Source: CAYJXJ01 sp964374095 (GTDB taxonomy: Bacteria > Elusimicrobiota > Elusimicrobia > UBA1565 > UBA9628). From it: a DNA stretch of 20,804 nt. The notes below the pieces were generated by a model. The model was not told where the DNA came from. It saw nothing but the letters and a program-made list of their open reading frames with translations, and ran no database searches. The first letter of the stretch is position 1; every line of letters starts with the position of its first letter. Below are positions 6,757-15,538 of the stretch, in pieces. A program made the position numbers and the translations under genes. The stretch covers positions 1 to 20,804 of the forward strand of contig CAYJXJ010000076.1 of assembly GCA_964374095.1 (NCBI GenBank). Direction: 5' to 3'.

Positions 6757-8588
6757 GCGGGGGTTTTCCGCACCATCAAGGCCAGCCACGCGGCCCACGC
6801 CAGGACCGCCCCGGCCGCCCAGAGCGGCCAGCCCGTCGGCTCGAAGCGCAGGTCGAGGTCATAGGCCCCGGCCCGCGGGACCCTGACGCTCTGAAAGATT
6901 CCCCCCCAGCGCTCGACCGGGACCGGGCCCCCGGAGAGGACCGCCCGCCACCCCGGGTAGAAGGCTTGGGCGAGTATGAGCCGATCGGCGTCCCGGGGAC
7001 GCCGGCCGCTCACCCGCCATCGCTCCGGCCGCGGAACGCGAAGGGGGGCGTCGGCGCGAACCTCGCCGGAGCCGTCCTTGACGAAATGCGCCAGGCCCAT
7101 GGCTCCGCCGTTCTCCTCCCAATGGCCGCTCGGCGTGACGCGGTAGCGGACTCCGGCCCGGCGCATCTGGGGGGTATCGGCCCGGGTCAGGTGGGTTCGG
7201 CTCGGATCGGCCGCGGCCCGTCCCTCGGAGCCGGAGGCGAACTCGGGATAGCCGTCGAGGTAGAAGGCTTCATAGCCGTTGACATTGGCGAGACGGTAGA
7301 GCATGGTCTTGTTCGGGTTGGCGATCTCGGGGTGGGTGAGGACGCGCCACTGGGATGCCCCGGCGGCGCGCTCCATCACGCCGGCGTCCGGCGCGAGCTT
7401 GGGACGAGAGTCCTCGGCGCCCACGAACCGCGCGCTCCAAGCGGCCAGGTCGGCTCCGGTCCAGGCCACGGCGAAGGCCAGGGCCCAAGCCGGAAGCGCC
7501 CGCCCCGCCCCTCGGAGCGCCGTCCCGACGGCCAACAGCAGGCCCCAGAGGCACAAGAACTGGTAGCGGGCCGGGGTGCGTAGAAATCCGAGCGGGGTAT
7601 GCTCCACCAGCCAGCGATAGGCCGGATTGTGCCCGCCCGCGGCGAGAAAAAGTCCCGCCGCGGTCAGCAGCAGCGGCGCGCCCCCGCGGGCGCGCCACGC
7701 GCCCCACGCGGCCAGACCCAGTACCGGAAGTCCGACGTAAAGGCCCGCGGTCTCAAAGAAAACCGACGGCACGTCCGCCCAGGTCCCCGCCAAGGGCGTC
7801 CCCAAGGCCCCGGGATCAAGCCAGGTTCGCAAGGTGGGCCATGGCACGGAATAGGCGGTCGTGAAAGACGCGGGCCACGAGGCCCGCACCGAGCGCCCCA
7901 AAAATTCCAATGTCAGCGGCCATTGCGCCAGCGCCAGTCCCGCGGCCCCCAGCCCCTCCCCCGCCGCCCTCAAGAGGAGTCCCGGACGCCTCAGCATCAC
8001 GAACAGGAACATCCCCATCGCATTGACCGCCAAAAACTGCGGGTGGCCGGACAAAAACTGCAGCGCCCAGGCCGCCGCCAATAGCCCGGGGATGCCGGAC
8101 TGCAGCGCCAACCAGCACCAGGGCGCCCATGAAAGAGCGGCCAGCAGAGTCGGGATCCCCTCGGTGATGCGATAGACCACGAAGGGCGAGAGCGCGAAGG
8201 CCGCCGCCAACAAGGCGGCTCCGAGAGAGGAAAGTCCGTTTCGTCGGCCCAAGAGATACGTCCCCATTCCGGCCCAGGCCCAATGCCACAGCATGTCCCA
8301 TGTCAGCGCCAGCGTCAGCGGGACCAAAGTCCCCAGAATGGAGACCGGATAGAACACGGCGGCCTGGGAATTGGCGAGCAGCGGCAAGCCGCAGAACAAA
8401 TAGGGATTCCAAAATGGAAGCCGTCCGGCCTCAAGGGCGCCGGCGACCAGATGCCGCATGGGATAGTGGTAGGTGTAGAGGTCCCCGAAATTCGCCAGGG
8501 CCCGGCGCGAGTCGAGCCAGGCCGGGGCCGTGAGGATAAGCAGGACGCCAAACCCCGCCAGGAGCCAAAGGAAATCGCCGCGTCTCAT
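6753..8588 (-). CDS. YfhO-like GT-C membrane protein (copy 2)
   Basis: 611 residues, starting at MRRGDFLWLL with an ATGA overlap with the preceding gene. TM1 is followed by an extracytoplasmic loop with FGDLYTYHYPMRHL (34-47) and GRLPFWNPYLFCGLPLL (55-71), the hallmark of the YfhO family. About ten more helices follow, then a C-terminal beta-rich exposed part with AQAFYPGWRAVL and a final helix. YfhO-type proteins have a GT-C fold; in Bacillus subtilis YfhO glycosylates lipoteichoic acid. Copies in diderm genomes are mostly uncharacterised. Here it sits among glycan genes and beside a paralogue (8585-10528) with the same motif order, suggesting a pair that adds different sugars to one structure. 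Function beyond the family is inferred. Confidence 0.8.
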   Translation of the reverse strand: MRRGDFLWLLAGFGVLLILTAPAWLDSRRALANFGDLYTYHYPMRHLVAGALEAGRLPFWNPYLFCGLPLLANSQAAVFYPVSILGTLVPLTLALTWDMLWHWAWAGMGTYLLGRRNGLSSLGAALLAAAFALSPFVVYRITEGIPTLLAALSWAPWCWLALQSGIPGLLAAAWALQFLSGHPQFLAVNAMGMFLFVMLRRPGLLLRAAGEGLGAAGLALAQWPLTLEFLGRSVRASWPASFTTAYSVPWPTLRTWLDPGALGTPLAGTWADVPSVFFETAGLYVGLPVLGLAAWGAWRARGGAPLLLTAAGLFLAAGGHNPAYRWLVEHTPLGFLRTPARYQFLCLWGLLLAVGTALRGAGRALPAWALAFAVAWTGADLAAWSARFVGAEDSRPKLAPDAGVMERAAGASQWRVLTHPEIANPNKTMLYRLANVNGYEAFYLDGYPEFASGSEGRAAADPSRTHLTRADTPQMRRAGVRYRVTPSGHWEENGGAMGLAHFVKDGSGEVRADAPLRVPRPERWRVSGRRPRDADRLILAQAFYPGWRAVLSGGPVPVERWGGIFQSVRVPRAGAYDLDLRFEPTGWPLWAAGAVLAWAAWLALMVRKTPA

Positions 8589-10528
8589 GGTTTGATCGCT
8601 TGACTGGGGAGGCGATTGTACCAATATGCCGCCATTCCGACGACGGCCAGGACGCTGAGCCATGCCCCCACGGTAAACGACCAGGGAGAGTAGCGCGCCT
8701 CGCAGCGCCAGCGTCCGGCCGGCACGGGAATCTTCATGAATGCGCGCAGCGCGCGGTGGATAGCAACGGGGCGGCGACCGTCGGGAGTCCACAGATCGGC
8801 GCGCCATCCCGGATAATAGGGCTCCGCGATATAGACCCACCCCGCCCGGTCGAAGACCCCGCCGACGAAGAAACGATCTTCGCGCGGCCATCGGAGCGGC
8901 ACTGGAAACCCCTGCGGGGGCGGATCGTCGGCGAAATCCGGCGGGATGGCCCGGCCCGCGGCCTCGCCGTGCCAGTGCGCGCGCCAAGCCTGCGCCCGGT
9001 AGACCTCCCAAAGCACCCGACCCTCATGGGCCAGAGCGGCCGGAGCGCCGACGACCGGCGCGCTCGTCAGCAATACCTCCACGCCGGACCAGGGGAACCA
9101 CCGCGCCGCGGCCGCGGCTCCCGGCCGACTATATAAGAAATTCATGAAAGCGTAAGTATCGCGCGGCACCAGGGGCTCGCCGAAGTTGCCGCCTGACGGC
9201 AGGCGGAAGGGGGCGTTGGTCAGTCCATAGAGCCGCCACTTCCAATCCGGCACGCTGAAGCCCTTGTGCTCCTCAAGGGCGGTGGGCGCCAGGAGATATC
9301 GGCCGGGCCCCATCGTTTCCTGCAGACGCCGGACCAGCGGACCGGCCGAAGTGAATATGCCGCGGGGCGCCAAGGGAAGACGGGCGAGGCCGTAGGCCGC
9401 CAGTTCCATGGTGATGACCGCGGCCCATCGCAGGGGCCGGCTCACCCGCTGAGCTCCCATCCCGACCAATAGGGCGAGTATGGGAAAGGCCAGGTAGCCC
9501 ATATTGCCCGGGTAGCGCACGTAGCGCAGCGGAGGAAAGCGGCTCCACACGGCCAGGGACGCGGTATTGGTCCCGCCGAGAATGATCAACACGACGACGC
9601 CCAGAAGGACGGCCAAACCCCACCGCCGCCGCGTCGCGGCAAAGGCCCCCCCAATCACCGCGAGGACGCAGCCGGCCAGACCCAGATAGGCGCACTTCCA
9701 CCATTCGACCGCGGGATCGAAGCGGCTCCAGGGCACGAGCAGCGGGCTGATCCATTGCACCAGGTCGCTTGGCGCGTAGCCCCACTGGAGGGTCTCCGCC
9801 AGGTCCATGCCTCCGGCCCTGCGGCAGAGGCGGACCAGCTCCACCGCCGGAAGCAGCTGCGCCGCGCTCATCGCCAGCGACGCGGCCCCGGCCGCCGCCC
9901 AGGTCCACAGCGCCGCGGCGCCCCCGCGGCGGAGTCCTCCGAGAACGGCGCGCAGCGCCCAGGCCCAGAGTATCCACCCGGCGAGGATGGCCGGATAGCC
10001 CGCCAGATACGATAGCGCCAGCGCCAGGGCTAGGCACCCCGGTCTCCTGAAAAATATGAGCAGGGCCGGCGATAGGCTCAGGACCGCCAAGTGGTTGAGA
10101 AAATGCATGCGGCTCCACATGCCGCCGCAGAGGGCGTAGGTCAGGCCCCCGCAGATCGCCGCCGCCCGGTTTAAGCCCGCCTGACGCAGCCAAATGTAGG
10201 TCAGCCACGCCGCCAAAAAGTACTGGACCGCGTGAAAGAGCGCCGTCGCCGTCGCGAATCCCCAGATAAAAAAGGGCAGGGTGCCGGGATAAAAGAGCCC
10301 GCCCTGCATGGCGCCGGACATGGGCATTCCGAAATAGATGTAGGGATTCCACAGGGGGAGCCGTCCGGCCTGGTTGAGCTGCGCCGGCACCGACTTCCAT
10401 GTGTGATGGATGTAGGTGAGGTCGCTCCAATAGGGGGTGAGTCCCCGCAGCCAGAACCAGAGGAATGGGAGCAAAACCATGGCCGCCAGCCATGCGACGG
10501 CGGCTCGTTCCGGCCGGTCAGAAGCCAT
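8585..10528 (-). CDS. YfhO-like GT-C membrane protein (copy 1)
   Basis: 647 residues, starting with ATG and overlapping the preceding gene by 11 nt. TM1 (about 11-30) is followed by YWSDLTYIHHTW (33-44) and AGRLPLWNPYIYFGMPM (54-70), the same block as in the next gene. A long multi-helix region follows, then a soluble C-terminal part containing AEPYYPGWRADLW and a final TM helix. The acidic residue D36 in the first outer loop is where GT-C enzymes usually place their catalytic acid or base. It probably uses a polyprenyl-phosphate-linked sugar at the outer face of the inner membrane. The pair looks like an old duplication, since only motifs and architecture are shared. Substrate unknown. The stop overlaps the next start (ATGA). 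Confidence 0.8.
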   Translation of the reverse strand: MASDRPERAAVAWLAAMVLLPFLWFWLRGLTPYWSDLTYIHHTWKSVPAQLNQAGRLPLWNPYIYFGMPMSGAMQGGLFYPGTLPFFIWGFATATALFHAVQYFLAAWLTYIWLRQAGLNRAAAICGGLTYALCGGMWSRMHFLNHLAVLSLSPALLIFFRRPGCLALALALSYLAGYPAILAGWILWAWALRAVLGGLRRGGAAALWTWAAAGAASLAMSAAQLLPAVELVRLCRRAGGMDLAETLQWGYAPSDLVQWISPLLVPWSRFDPAVEWWKCAYLGLAGCVLAVIGGAFAATRRRWGLAVLLGVVVLIILGGTNTASLAVWSRFPPLRYVRYPGNMGYLAFPILALLVGMGAQRVSRPLRWAAVITMELAAYGLARLPLAPRGIFTSAGPLVRRLQETMGPGRYLLAPTALEEHKGFSVPDWKWRLYGLTNAPFRLPSGGNFGEPLVPRDTYAFMNFLYSRPGAAAAARWFPWSGVEVLLTSAPVVGAPAALAHEGRVLWEVYRAQAWRAHWHGEAAGRAIPPDFADDPPPQGFPVPLRWPREDRFFVGGVFDRAGWVYIAEPYYPGWRADLWTPDGRRPVAIHRALRAFMKIPVPAGRWRCEARYSPWSFTVGAWLSVLAVVGMAAYWYNRLPSQAIKP

Positions 10529-11789
10529 CGCCGCCCGGCTCCGGGGGCCGGACCCCCAAGGCCCGATAGATCTCCGCCGTTTTCAAACGCGCCCGCGGGT
10601 CGCGCGAATACTGGCCGGCTTGGCGCAGTCTCCACAGCGCCTGGGTCCAGCGCGGAGGCCGGGCGCGGAGATGCTCCATCGCCAGGGCTTGGAGGAGGCC
10701 GCTGTCCTGGGGCGCGATGCGGACCGCGGCCTCAAGCTGCCTCAGTCCCGACGGCCCCCGCATGACCCAGAGCCCCGGAATCGCCAGCAGCAGGCAGCCC
10801 GCGGCTCCGGCCCAGGCAAAGACGGGCCGCAACGGGACGACGCTCGTCTCTTCCTCCTCAGGGCCGGGCGCCGCGCATGCGGCGGCCGAAAACCACAGCG
10901 CCCAGACTCCGCCGGCGCTGAGGAGGCTCCCCAGGATGGCGTAGGCCGCCAACGCCCAAAAGGCTCCTGACGCGGCGCAGCGCTCCCACTCCCTAGGCGC
11001 CAACTGAAAGCCGGCCCGAGGGCGCAACCCGGTCCTCAGGACCGCCAACAACAGCAGGGCCGCCCCGATGGGCCCCGTCTCCGCCGCGGCCCGGAGCCAT
11101 TCCGGAACGCTCGCGACGAAATCGCCGGCGACCCGCGCTTCCACCGATCCCGGAGGCGCAGGCCGCCGCTCGCCCCGCTGGAAAAGACCGGGACCCAAGC
11201 CCGATCGCGGCGCCGCGGCCGCCACCGCGGCCGCGCGGCTCCACGCCGCGAATATTCCCGCCGCAGCCGGTCCCCGGCCAGAAGAGGACCCGATCAGCAC
11301 CGCGGCGCCCAGCGCCGCAATGAGCGCTCCCATGACTCTCCGGACCGCGGGCGGCAGGTCTCCGCGAAAACTCCCCAGGCACGCCCCGAGTCCGGCCGCG
11401 GCCAACGCCACGGCTTGGGGTTCCCAATGCCCCGACCACGCGCAACGCAGGCTCCACGCGACTCCTATGGCCCAGAGGCCCCCCAGCCATGCCCGGCGGT
11501 GCGGACGCCCCCACCAGGAATGCGCCAGCCACAGCACCAAGACCCCCGTCAACTGACGAGACCAAGCCCCGGCGGCCAGCCACGGCTCGCCCGAAAGCCC
11601 GGCGCACAAACCTCCCCAAAAAGCCCAGAGCGACCACGCCCCCAGCCCGCGCGGCCCGCGTAAATCCGACGGATAGAGCGCCGCCGCCACCCAGATCAGA
11701 AGACACGAAGCCAGCCACAGCCAAGCGCTGGACAGCGCCCCGGCGCCCACCGAGACGCCAAGCAGTCCCAAAAGGATCCACCCTCTCAC
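10518..11789 (-). CDS. O-antigen ligase/polymerase-like membrane protein with TPR-like tail (possibly degenerate)
   Basis: 423 residues starting at GTG in a GTGA overlap with the upstream paralogue. There are about ten hydrophobic helices, then a helical tail (about 355-423) with TPR-like spacing (LEAAVRIAPQDSGLLQALAM). Wzy_C-type marks are GSSSGRGPAAAG (167-178), SGLGPGLF (196-203) and a long outer loop ending VPEWLRAAAETGPIGAAL (228-245). Where active members have a histidine in this loop (AHQAVLETLAESG in the neighbour), this protein has V228. It may therefore be a non-catalytic partner, a protein with another role, or a divergent enzyme. Family assignment is by pattern and position beside the clearer copy. 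Confidence 0.65.
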   Translation of the reverse strand: MRGWILLGLLGVSVGAGALSSAWLWLASCLLIWVAAALYPSDLRGPRGLGAWSLWAFWGGLCAGLSGEPWLAAGAWSRQLTGVLVLWLAHSWWGRPHRRAWLGGLWAIGVAWSLRCAWSGHWEPQAVALAAAGLGACLGSFRGDLPPAVRRVMGALIAALGAAVLIGSSSGRGPAAAGIFAAWSRAAAVAAAAPRSGLGPGLFQRGERRPAPPGSVEARVAGDFVASVPEWLRAAAETGPIGAALLLLAVLRTGLRPRAGFQLAPREWERCAASGAFWALAAYAILGSLLSAGGVWALWFSAAACAAPGPEEEETSVVPLRPVFAWAGAAGCLLLAIPGLWVMRGPSGLRQLEAAVRIAPQDSGLLQALAMEHLRARPPRWTQALWRLRQAGQYSRDPRARLKTAEIYRALGVRPPEPGGDGF

Positions 11790-13165
11790 CGCCGGGCTCC
11801 CCGGAGCGGAGGGCAGTGGACGGCTCCGCGGCCGCGGCTCTCCGCCGCCAGATCGGTCAAGCCCAGCCCCACGTAAAGCCGCTCCAACGAAAGCCAGGTG
11901 CTCGCCCGGTAAGGATCGGCCCGAGCGGCTTCCTCAAGCCTCTCGGAGGCGCTCAAGGCCTCCGCGGCCGATGCTTGGGCTCCCCGCAGGTAGGCCTGCG
12001 CCGCGAGGCGTCCGTCATCGGGATGGGCCTCGAGCTCGGCGGCCCGCCGGAGCATAGCGAGCGCCCGCGAGGCGGGCTGCCCCAGGGAGATGGCCTCCGC
12101 GGCTCGCGCGCGCAGGCGATCGGCCTCCCAGCCGTCCCAGAGCCGGCCGCAAAGGACCCAGCCGAGGCCGAGGACGGCCACCGCCGCGGGAAGCTTCAAC
12201 CGGGAGGAAACGTCGAAACCGCGGGAGCATTCGGGCAACCCGCACCCCGCGTAGTAGCAGAGCAGCCAATACAACCCCGGGATCGACAGGGTGTAGTCCC
12301 ACATGGACTGCACCAACAGCGCCAATGCCCCGAAGGCCTTTCCGCGGCCGCCGTTGCGCAGGCTGTGGGCCAAGCCGAGATACCAAAGCAAGGCGTAGGG
12401 CGCGCCGGACTCGGCCAGGGTCTCTAATACAGCCTGATGCGCGTATACGGATCCGAGTCCTCCGGCGGCGGCGTGGGCCGGCGACACGACGGCGAAGGTC
12501 CCCGGCCCGGAACCCAACAAGGGCCGTTCCCAGAATACGCCGATGGCGGCCCCCCACCATGCCAGGCGGTTGAGCACCTCCGGACTCTGCGCCTGGGCGT
12601 AGAGCGCCACGAGGCAGACGACGCCGATCGCCGCCCCTGCCTTATAGAGAAAGCCTCCCTGGTGCCGGCGGTGCGCGACAAGAGCCGCGGCCAAGCCCAG
12701 CCAGGCCGCCACGCCGCGCGACCAGAGCATGAGCACCAACAGCCCGGTCAGGAGCAGCCAATCTCGAGACCGCGCGGCCAGGGGAAGAAACATCAGGCAC
12801 GCCCCGGACAGGAGATTCTCCTTCAACAAACTGGCCGGGGGACGCTCGATCCCTTGAAAGAAGCGCTGGTAACATGCCAGCAGGAGGATCACCCAAGCCG
12901 CGGCGCGCAGGATCTGGTCGATGGCCTCCCGCTCGTCGCGGCTCACGGCCGAGACCGAGACCAGCAGGGCGACCCCCCCGAGCATCCATCTCCAGGGCGC
13001 GGCGGCGTAACCGGGCGAGGGACTGGCGGCCGCCGAGAAAAAGCCCAGCGCGGCCAGCGCCGCGGCCCAGGCCAGGGCGCGCGAGGAGGGGAGCGGAACG
13101 TAACCGGCGAGGACCCGGCCCGTCAGCCAGAGGGTCGCTCCGGAGGCAAAGGCCATCAACAGCAA
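11786..13165 (-). CDS. O-antigen ligase-family membrane protein with TPR-like C-terminus
   Basis: 459 residues from a TTG start; an ATG follows at 13156. Multiple helices carry Wzy_C/WaaL marks: KENLLSGACLMFLPL (115-129), SRGVAAWLGL (149-158), GSGPGTFAVVSPAHA (218-232) and YAHQAVLETLAESGAPYALL with H243. The C-terminal 120 residues are helical and TPR-like (AAELEAHPDDGRLAAQAYL, ARADPYRASTWLSLERLY). Such proteins transfer or polymerise undecaprenyl-linked glycans in the periplasm; one branch (PglL/TfpO) glycosylates pilins. Lying directly after pilQ, pilin glycosylation is a fair hypothesis. The start is uncertain: 26 more in-frame codons, with no ATG, GTG or TTG, would add a hydrophobic helix, and a CTG at 13243 follows an AGGAG by 8 nt. 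Confidence 0.78.
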   Translation of the reverse strand: MLLMAFASGATLWLTGRVLAGYVPLPSSRALAWAAALAALGFFSAAASPSPGYAAAPWRWMLGGVALLVSVSAVSRDEREAIDQILRAAAWVILLLACYQRFFQGIERPPASLLKENLLSGACLMFLPLAARSRDWLLLTGLLVLMLWSRGVAAWLGLAAALVAHRRHQGGFLYKAGAAIGVVCLVALYAQAQSPEVLNRLAWWGAAIGVFWERPLLGSGPGTFAVVSPAHAAAGGLGSVYAHQAVLETLAESGAPYALLWYLGLAHSLRNGGRGKAFGALALLVQSMWDYTLSIPGLYWLLCYYAGCGLPECSRGFDVSSRLKLPAAVAVLGLGWVLCGRLWDGWEADRLRARAAEAISLGQPASRALAMLRRAAELEAHPDDGRLAAQAYLRGAQASAAEALSASERLEEAARADPYRASTWLSLERLYVGLGLTDLAAESRGRGAVHCPPLRGARR

Positions 13166-13248
13166 CGTCTGCGCCCAGAGGTCCCCGGCGCCGCGCGCCA
13201 GCGTCCCGCAGCCGACGACGAGGCCGACGGCGAGGGCCAGCAGCGCCG

Positions 13249-15525
13249 CTACTCCTGCATGATCTTGGGGGTGACGAAAATGAGGAGTTCCCCGCGGTTC
13301 CGGATGACCGACTTTCTCTTAAAGAGCCAGCCGAGAATCGGCAAATCCCCGAAGAGCGGAATCTTCGAGACTTGAGTCGAAATCGTATCGCTGATGAGCC
13401 CGCCGATGACGATGGTCTCGCCGTCCTTGACGATCACGGTCGTCCTGGCGCTGCGGGAGTCGATCTGCGGGGCGCCGGACGCGGCGCCGATCGCCGAAGG
13501 CTGGCTCACCGAGGGGTTGATTTCCAAGGTGATGCGGCCGTCGGCGTTGATGACGGGAGTCACGCGGAGGATGATGCCGGTGGTGGCGTAAGCGATGTTG
13601 CGCGACACCACGCCGGTGGGCGTCACGCTGGCGATATCGTAAGGAATCTGGGTCGTGACGTTGATCTCGGCGGCCTTGTTGTTTAAGGTCGCGATCTTGG
13701 GGTCCGAAAGCACCTTGACCTTGCCCTGCGCCGCGGCCGCGGTGATGCTGGCGTTCACAAAATAGTTGTTCGTGACCCGCCCCAGAGTCATGGACCCGAA
13801 CGTGCTCGCGGCCGGGAGCAAGACTCCGGTGCCGCGGTTGGTCACTCCCACGATCGGGGTCCTAGCCAGCGGCGAGGCATTGAAAGGGGGCGAGAGCGGC
13901 GCGTTGGACCGCTGGCCCTCCCCCGTGCCCGCGGCGATGTCCGAGCCGATGGTCGTCACCCCTTGCTTGCCGAGCCCCCTCCCCTTATCCTGCTCGAAGT
14001 AGTCCCACTGGATGCCGTAGTGGAGGTTGCGATTGACGGAAACCTCCACCAGCTTGGCCTCGATGATTACCTGCTTGGGACGGATGTCCAACTGCGCGAT
14101 CAGGCGTTCGGTCGCGGCGAGGCCATCGATCGTGTCGGTGAGGACCAGGGCGTTGGTCTTCTCATCGGCCAGAGCCAAGCCCCTGGTGCGTCCCTCCGCG
14201 CCGCGCACCGCCGTCACATGGCCTATGACCTCGGTGGCCTTGGCGTAATTCAAGGTATAGACCTTGGTAACCGAGGTGGATTCGCCGCGCTCCCGGGTCA
14301 GGGCCGGCGGGGTCAGCACCCGGAGAATATTGTCTCCCACCTGCAGCGTCGTCAGGTTCATCATCGACAGAATGGTCCGGAAGGCATCGTCAAAAGGGAC
14401 GTCTTTGAGCGAAAGGGTGAGGTTGCCGCTCACGTCGGGGCCGGAGATGATGTTGATGCCGGACTGGGCCGACAGGAGCAGGAGGATTTCCTTGATGGTG
14501 GTGTTGTCGTACTCGATCTTGATTAGCTTCTTGGGCAGGCCGGCCATGAGATCGGTCCGCGGCGGCCGGGGCCGCTCCGTGGTCTTGAAGACGCAGGGCG
14601 GGCCGTTGGGGACGCACTCGGCGGGGGTCCGGGGCTTCACGTTCGGGATGGGGGTCGTCTGGACCACGGGGGCTACCGCGGCCACGATCATCGGAGCCGC
14701 CGCGACCTCCTGCGCCGCGACCTCCTGCGCCGCGGCCACCGCGACAAAGGGCGAGGCCGCGACGACGGCCGCCGGACGGGGGGCGGGCGCGGCCACCCGA
14801 GGGCGGGCCGGGGCCTTGGGCGCCTCGGGTTTGGCCGCCGGCGGGGGCGGCGGCGGTGGCGGGGGGGGTGGCGGGGGCGATGGGGGAACCGGGGCGGCGG
14901 CCAGCACCGGCGCCGCGGGCTCGACGGCGGCCGGTTTTGCCGCCGGGGCAACGGGTTTCACGGCCGGGGCGATGGGCTTGACGACCGCGGCCGGTGGCGC
15001 CGAAGGCTTGGCTGGGACGGCGGCGGGAGGCTCGCCGGCCGGACGCACCCCCGGGGCCAGCGCGACCACGATGTTGTTGCCCTCGGCCTGGACCCGGCTT
15101 TCCACCGGCTCGGTCAGCACCAAAACGACGCGCGACGTCAACTTGGGGGTCACTTCATGCTGGCTCGCTCTAATCTCCTTGATGTAGCGACCCTTGCCCT
15201 TCAACGCTTTCACTCCGACCTGGAATTCGGTGTTGAACAGATCGATCACCATGCGGGGCGGATTCTCGAGCACCAAGGCTTGGTGCAGGGCGGGCGAACT
15301 CAACTTGAGCGTCACCTGGTCCTCCCCGACTTTGATGCTCTCGAAAATGGACCTGGGGCCCGCGCCGGATCCCTGGTTCTCGGCCAACAGGGCATCGAGT
15401 TCCGCGGCCTTGCCCCCCTTGGCCGTCGCGGTGCTGCGGCGCACGGTCTCCGCGGCGCCAGCCAAGGAGCCGGGCCCCGGGGGAAGGATCAAAGCCACGA
15501 TCAGCAATTTCGCCAAAGCCTTCAT
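13249..15525 (-). CDS. pilQ: type IV pilus secretin PilQ
   Basis: 758 residues from MKALAKLLIVALILPPG, a signal peptide (about 1-24). This ATG has a strong GGAGGAG site; a 20-codon upstream extension is unlikely. Domains in order are one AMIN domain (about 62-157), a long Ala/Pro linker (158-325) with 13 consecutive prolines (217-229), an STN/N0 domain (335-405, IEYDNTTIKEILLLLSAQSG), an N1 domain (418-480, YTLNYAKATEVI) and the secretin barrel (484-755). The barrel contains QVIIEAKLVEV, VLSDPKIATLNNKAAEI, TTGIILRVTPVI, DGETIVIGGL and the end motif KIPLFGDLPILGWLFK. It forms the outer-membrane channel for the pilus. Most homologues have more AMIN copies or a shorter linker. Two cysteines (C304, C311) could form a disulfide. 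It is last of pilMNOPQ and is followed by the glycan genes. Confidence 0.96.
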   Translation of the reverse strand: MKALAKLLIVALILPPGPGSLAGAAETVRRSTATAKGGKAAELDALLAENQGSGAGPRSIFESIKVGEDQVTLKLSSPALHQALVLENPPRMVIDLFNTEFQVGVKALKGKGRYIKEIRASQHEVTPKLTSRVVLVLTEPVESRVQAEGNNIVVALAPGVRPAGEPPAAVPAKPSAPPAAVVKPIAPAVKPVAPAAKPAAVEPAAPVLAAAPVPPSPPPPPPPPPPPPPAAKPEAPKAPARPRVAAPAPRPAAVVAASPFVAVAAAQEVAAQEVAAAPMIVAAVAPVVQTTPIPNVKPRTPAECVPNGPPCVFKTTERPRPPRTDLMAGLPKKLIKIEYDNTTIKEILLLLSAQSGINIISGPDVSGNLTLSLKDVPFDDAFRTILSMMNLTTLQVGDNILRVLTPPALTRERGESTSVTKVYTLNYAKATEVIGHVTAVRGAEGRTRGLALADEKTNALVLTDTIDGLAATERLIAQLDIRPKQVIIEAKLVEVSVNRNLHYGIQWDYFEQDKGRGLGKQGVTTIGSDIAAGTGEGQRSNAPLSPPFNASPLARTPIVGVTNRGTGVLLPAASTFGSMTLGRVTNNYFVNASITAAAAQGKVKVLSDPKIATLNNKAAEINVTTQIPYDIASVTPTGVVSRNIAYATTGIILRVTPVINADGRITLEINPSVSQPSAIGAASGAPQIDSRSARTTVIVKDGETIVIGGLISDTISTQVSKIPLFGDLPILGWLFKRKSVIRNRGELLIFVTPKIMQE
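13252..13257 (-). promoter_or_regulatory. ribosome binding site that may serve a CTG start for the ligase gene
   Basis: CAGGAG on the minus strand, inside the last codons of pilQ, sits 8 nt before CTG 13243-13241. That CTG is in frame with the downstream O-antigen-ligase-like gene. The usual start candidates (TTG 13165, ATG 13156) have no comparable site. The match could be chance, since AGGAG is also made by pilQ codons for Gln-Glu. Confidence 0.35.
14701..14730. repeat. 15-bp tandem duplication in the PilQ linker
   Basis: CGCGACCTCCTGCGC occurs twice head to tail on the plus strand. In PilQ it encodes the doubled AAQEV at residues 266-275 of the Ala/Pro-rich linker. It is in frame and harmless, a typical slippage product in a low-complexity linker. 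Confidence 0.75.
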
Positions 15526-15529
15526 GGTT

Positions 15530-15536
15530 CTCCTCC
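15530..15536 (-). promoter_or_regulatory. strong ribosome binding site of pilQ
   Basis: The minus strand reads GGGAGGAGAACC directly before ATG 15525. This places the pilQ start at MKALAK, next to the signal peptide, and excludes the longer upstream start at 15585, which would overlap the pilP-like gene. Confidence 0.8.
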
Positions 15537-15538
15537 CA

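Noticed and set aside
1..13740. Very frequent GGCCGCGGCC-type octamers and decamers
   Set aside because: They mostly fall in alanine-rich coding (GCC GCG GCC) with high GC3. This looks like codon bias rather than a genome-wide signal such as HIP1, though a count against a codon-shuffled model would decide.
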